Assembly: GCF_030463565.1 (NCBI RefSeq)
Contig: NC_134655.1
Coordinates: forward strand, 7,700,372 to 7,764,371
Direction of reading: 5' to 3'
Length of the DNA stretch: 64,000 nt
Origin: Pelecanus crispus
Taxonomy: Eukaryota > Chordata > Aves > Pelecaniformes > Pelecanidae
Both the position numbers and the translations under genes were made by a program. The number at the start of each line of letters is the position of its first letter. Positions within the stretch are counted from its first letter, which is position 1. The notes beneath the pieces are model-generated. The model did no database searches. It was not told the origin of the DNA and worked only from the letters and a program-made list of their open reading frames with translations. Below are positions 59,736 to 64,000 of the stretch, piece by piece.

Positions 59736-59795
59736 TTACTTTAATTAAAAAATAATCCAGCCACCAAGCCAGGAAACACGAAATTGCTACTCTCC

Positions 59796-59897
59796 CCTTA
59801 ATTGGTTTAGTGGTGGACTTGGTAATGTTAGGTTAATGGTTGGACTGGATGATCTTAAAGGTCCTTTCCAACCTAAAAGATTCTTTGATTCTATGAA
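59796..59897 (+). mobile_element. Second CR1 3'-end fragment
   Basis: It repeats the terminal portion: tggttggactggatgatctt, aaaggtcctttccaacct, then the CR1 signature gattctttgattctatga. Only about 100 bp are present. It is a separate truncated insertion or a duplicate of the neighbouring tail. Confidence 0.88.
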
Positions 59898-62800
59898 GCA
59901 CGGTCCTGCTTCAAGCGACAGCCAGAACAAAAGCTGACTCAGGGATAGCGTGATTTACTGTTAGGGTTAAGGTTGGGAGTGACAAAACACAGGGCTTCAG
60001 CTGATGTGGGGCTGTGAAGGGGCTGCCAGGTGGGGCTAGGACCACTGTTGCAGTTTGGTGAGGCACAAAGAAGATGTGGTGCGTGCACAGCTCAGCGCAA
60101 GTTGTCCAAAGTAGCAGTTACCAACAGCCATCAAATCCCTCAGCTGCGCACCTCGAGCCTTGAGGCAGCGTTTGCAGCACAAGCACTCCTCCTTTTTGCC
60201 TTTTAGAAGAGCAGCCCGTCTTCAGTCAGTGGTTTTCATTCTTGTCATTAGAGATCTGCCTAGTTCGGCTCAGGATGCGCTCACGGACCCAGTCAGATAC
60301 AGGAGTATGTAGTTTGTCACGCTAGCAGTCCCTGAGATACTTTTAATACACTCCAGTTATGCAGCCAGTGGCTGAAACAACTCCAACACACAGAATCTGA
60401 TCCAATACATTGAGTATGTATTTCTTACCCTAACTAGATCTAGTTCACAACAATTTAAATCCAGCTGGGTTTTTCATTTCTAGATCTAAATGAATTAAAA
60501 GGTGCTAGCTGACTACAGCAACAGGAAGCAGGGCACCTAGTTCAAATGCTTGATTAAATGTCCTATTATAATAGATAAAACTAGCTGTTCTGCAGAGTTT
60601 CCCACACCCTGGTAGCAACTGGGTAATCTGCAGCAGTGTTCAGACCCAAAGAAAAGTCAGATTTTGTGTTACTGTAAAAGCCAACATTAGTTTCTATAAA
60701 TCTGTAAATACAGGTAGGTGATAGATTTGTTTGTTTAACTGAGCACTATATTGTACAGAAGAACTTGTCTGGATGCAGAGGTATTGCAAAGCAAAAAGTA
60801 GCGCGTGAAATAAAAGTGGAGGAGGGGATCTGTTCCAAAAATAATGCCACGCATGGCCAGACTTACCTTAGCGTGTTTCATGGCTTAGTCCAGTTTCTAA
60901 GCATCTTTGCAAGAACCTAGTCTGAATTACCGTGGCAGAATAGCTCCACACTGCCTTGTTCCTCACAACCTGTAAAAAACCCCACGCAGTCTGTAAACAC
61001 TGAAGAGACGCAGCAACGGTGAATGCGAGCCCATCGGTCCTCCCGCCTGCCTCCCCGCACACAGCTGGTGCCACCACAGCGGCTCCGGGGTGCTGATAAC
61101 GCTAAGGCTTGTTCAGAAGCTGGTATCTCTATACTTACTGGTATCTCTATATTTACTGGCATATAGCTGCCAGGGCTCCGGGCAGGTTAACAGCCCAGAG
61201 GGAGCGGGGCCCTGGGAGCCGCGTAAGGGCTGTCTCGCAGGGCAGGGTTGCAGGGTGTTTGGGGAGCCCTGCGGAGCTGCCCGGCCCTGCTGTCCCGGCC
61301 CCGTAACCCTGCACAGGGAAGATGTTCCCGCTCAGCACGGCTGCGCAGGGCAGAAAGCTGCCTTCAAGGGAGCAAGGGCCAACGCTTCCCTTGCGTTGCG
61401 CCCACGGCTGGTGCCTCGTGCCCGGGGAGCCGCGCGGGGCACTGCGCCCACCGCCCCACCGCGAGGGTCTGCCTGCGGGACGCGGCAGCAGCGAGCCCCA
61501 GCCGGGACGCGCTCAGCTCCCCAGTTCCGCATGCATCCCCACGGGGCGATGGCACCGCGGTGCCTGGCAGGGACCAGGTGGCCGGACCATGTGCAGAGCT
61601 CAGCCTCGAAACCTGAAGGCAAATATTTCTGGTCGGCTATTACAGCTCTCCTTGGGCTGCGCTCTGTGTTCCTGCTATCTCACCCGCTAGACTGGCATAC
61701 AGATGGCTTGCTCTGACTCCCTAGACTATTGAAATTAATATTAATAAAGGCACACTAACTTTTTTTTGGTGTATGACAACGCAATCAGCTTGGGAATGGC
61801 ACTGACCAGTCAGTCTAAATCAGACTAGACTCATCTTTTGCTGGTGTTATCCTAAAGAGCCCCACAGGTCCACGGGGCACTGCCACATCCAGGCATTTAA
61901 AAATACAAATTAAAAATTATGGGCTTGTTTAAAAGGCTGCAGGGCTGGGCTCCGAGGGATGGGGGAGGAAGCCTTGTAGCTCGCTGCTGGGGAGATCTTA
62001 TGAACGTAGCTGGCTGCAGCATGCTGGTTTTTTGGGTGGATTTCAAGGCACAAGTGGCCAATCTTTCCTTGCTTGTCAGCCAGAAAAATGCCGCCCCGTC
62101 CCTGCAGCCAGGGCTGTAACTCCCGTCAACCCCAGCAGGATGAGACAGTGACAACCAGCAAACCCTTGGTGGGACAACACCTCCCAGAACCTCCCCGATG
62201 CTGCAGGTCTTGGTGTGGGTCTCGGCAGCTCCTGAGGGCTCTGTGTGCCCCAAACTGCTCCCCCCCTGCAGCTCGGTGTGGCACCAGGGTGTGCAGACAC
62301 GGGGCTGTGTCCCCGCGGGCACGCTGGCTTTAGCTCCCGCCCTGCAGCCCGACCTATGCGCCTTGGGCAGCCGACGGGGACACCTCGCATGGCTGGGCAG
62401 TGGCAGGATCAGTCCTGCCTGTGGTTTCAACATACCCACCCCACGGGGAACAACCGATTTTACCCTGCGTGACCCAAAGCATTGCATCTTCCCCTGCCCC
62501 TCTGCGCCAGCTGCTGCCAGAGCAGCGCAGGCAGCACGTGGGGATTGCTGGGGCCGTGCCTGGCCCAGGGTGACAAGGACACAGGGGCAGGGGGACTCCT
62601 GGCTCCATCCAGAGCCCAGAGACACAGCCTGGGGCAGCCCAACAACCGCTGAAGGGGATGGCGGGGGGGATAGCAATGAGCTGGCGCCGCGCTGGATTTT
62701 TGCAGGTCAGGTCCTTGAGGTGGGACGGTCTCCATTGCAAAGCCTGGTGAGATCCAGGCACCAGCCCCCGCGGCGAGAGGTGCAGCGTGTGCGCTGGAGA

Positions 62801-64000
62801 AAGCTTTCAGAGGAGCCCCTATTTCCTCAGGAGCGTGTTAACTCCACCCAACACAACTGATTTCTGCTGCTCCCCTTCCAGCTGAGGGGTCTTGGCCCTG
62901 GGGCTCGGCTTTGCCACGCTCAGACCCCGCACCGAGCCGCGCCAAGCACTGGGCACGGCTTGGAGGAGGTCAGGCTTCCGTGGCACTTGGAAGGCAGAGA
63001 CGTGAAGTTGGAAACACGAGGTAGGAATGCAGCCTCATGCAGGCAGAGCGAGCCTGGGGCTGCCCGCCAAGGCACACCCCGAGCCTCTGCTCCCTGCCTG
63101 CGCCAGGTGGATGAGGATCCCTCCCGCCCGCGTGTGCCTGCTCGCCCCTGTCCCCCCACCGCCCCTGCGACACCCCGGCCACGACGCTCCCCTGCGGTCT
63201 GCACAGCTCAGCCTGGATGTGGGGTGAGATGGGGGCTGGGGGACACTGCTGTCCTCCCCGGTCACTGCCTGGCCCTGCAGCCATCTCCAGTGGAGGAGAG
63301 AGCCGGGAAGCTCAGCCATCACACCTCCCTCCTGCCACCCGGGGCGGGCCCCAGAGCCCTGCTCCCATCCCTGCCGCCATTAGTGCCTCCCAAATCCCCC
63401 TAGGAAGAGGGTGGCTGCCCTTGCCTTGCCTCGCCTGGCACCCAAACCTCCAGGCAAAGGGTGGTCCCACAGCCTCCAGCCCAACCGGCACGCTCCCGGC
63501 CCCGCAGCGCTGGCGGGGGGCAAGGGCAGCCCCATCCCGCAGCCCCCCCGGCACCACGGCCAGCCCAGCCCGGGGCGGCTGGCACGCACCGAGCCATTCC
63601 AAATATCCGGCACCACTCGCCACCTGCCCCAGCCACTGACAAGTGTTTCATGCCATCCCGTGCGCAGCCATGCTGTGTCAACAGCTCCTAATCCTGGGAT
63701 TTACGGCCGCCGGGCGAGGGGCCGAGATGAAAGCGGCGTTACAGGCACTCGCCCACTCCTGCCCACCAGCAAAGGGGCCGACACGCTGGGCTGGGCACGG
63801 CTCCCGTGGAGGAAATCGTGACTTACGAGATGTTCGGTATTCCCCACAAGAGAATCGCGTTTAAAAGGAAAATCCACCCCTGCCCCTGCCGTCCTTGGGG
63901 CAGCACAGTCTGGTGGACGAAACACTTGTGTTGGAGGAACTGCACTCAGCTCGCTGCCTTGCCACGGGCTGGCCCCAGACACTTTCCCGTGCCTCAGTTT
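59898..64000. other. Intergenic region, increasingly GC-rich, no supported gene
   Basis: AT-richer sequence to about 61.0 kb, then GC-rich with scattered CpG (notably 61.25-61.6 and 62.2-63.6 kb). A short near-duplicate ctggtatctctatacttact / ctggtatctctatatttact lies at 61118-61160. Long open frames here, including a 259-codon minus-strand one (61897-62676), look like composition effects: no recognisable domain, biased residues, no splice-consistent partners. In human the next gene would be SLC25A5, and I see no mitochondrial-carrier signature in the window. Confidence 0.6.

Noticed and set aside
61897-62676. 259-codon minus-strand open frame
   Set aside because: GC-rich context, biased residues, no recognised motif, and overlapping open frames on the other strand. 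There is no splice or promoter evidence.
63643-63864. + strand frame with a signal-peptide-like start (LCQQLLILGF)
   Set aside because: Short hydrophobic stretches are expected by chance. There is no downstream domain, and the frame ends within 75 codons.
58831-64000. Search for SLC25A5, the next human neighbour
   Set aside because: No mitochondrial-carrier signature (PxD/ExxK/R repeats) appears in any frame, so the gene is outside the window or rearranged.

Overview
This is vertebrate nuclear DNA, almost certainly from a bird. Genes are split by GT-AG introns, exons sit in GC-rich CpG islands, and the recognisable interspersed repeats are avian: CR1 LINE tails (about 59.37-59.90 kb, and an older one at 33.69-34.02 kb) and a solo LTR of a type common in bird genomes (52.8-53.4 kb). 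The gene set and order match human Xq24 (SEPTIN6, NKRF, UBE2A, STEEP1/CXorf56), which corresponds to part of chicken chromosome 4. The species cannot be fixed from the sequence.

Layout. Bases 1-30.7 kb carry SEPTIN6 on the + strand: coding exons 2-9 and at least two alternative last exons. Exon 1 (about 10 codons) lies upstream of the window. Bases 30.8-40.2 kb carry NKRF on the + strand: three coding exons and 772 codons, starting in a strong CpG island. Bases 40.3-43.2 kb are intergenic, with homopolymers and one possible minus-strand exon. Bases 43.2-52.4 kb carry UBE2A on the - strand: six coding exons and 152 aa. The UBE2A-STEEP1 interval holds a solo LTR and a 41-unit, 17-bp minisatellite. 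Bases 54.8-58.8 kb carry STEEP1 on the + strand: seven coding exons and 222 aa. Bases 58.8-64 kb hold CR1 fragments and GC-rich DNA with no gene I can support.

All exon boundaries were read base by base. UBE2A, STEEP1 and NKRF close exactly in phase from ATG to stop. SEPTIN6 gives 424 codons from exon 2, so 434 aa if exon 1 contributes 10 codons as in human.

The four genes are ordinary conserved housekeeping or regulatory genes, not a pathway: a septin filament subunit, an XRN2/DHX15-linked RNA factor, a RAD6-type E2 and a STING-trafficking factor. The points most worth a second look are the XTBD-encoding first exon of NKRF and its upstream open frame, the set of alternative SEPTIN6 last exons, an orphan exon-like block in SEPTIN6 intron 2, a possible minus-strand terminal exon at 41.1 kb, and the minisatellite upstream of STEEP1.
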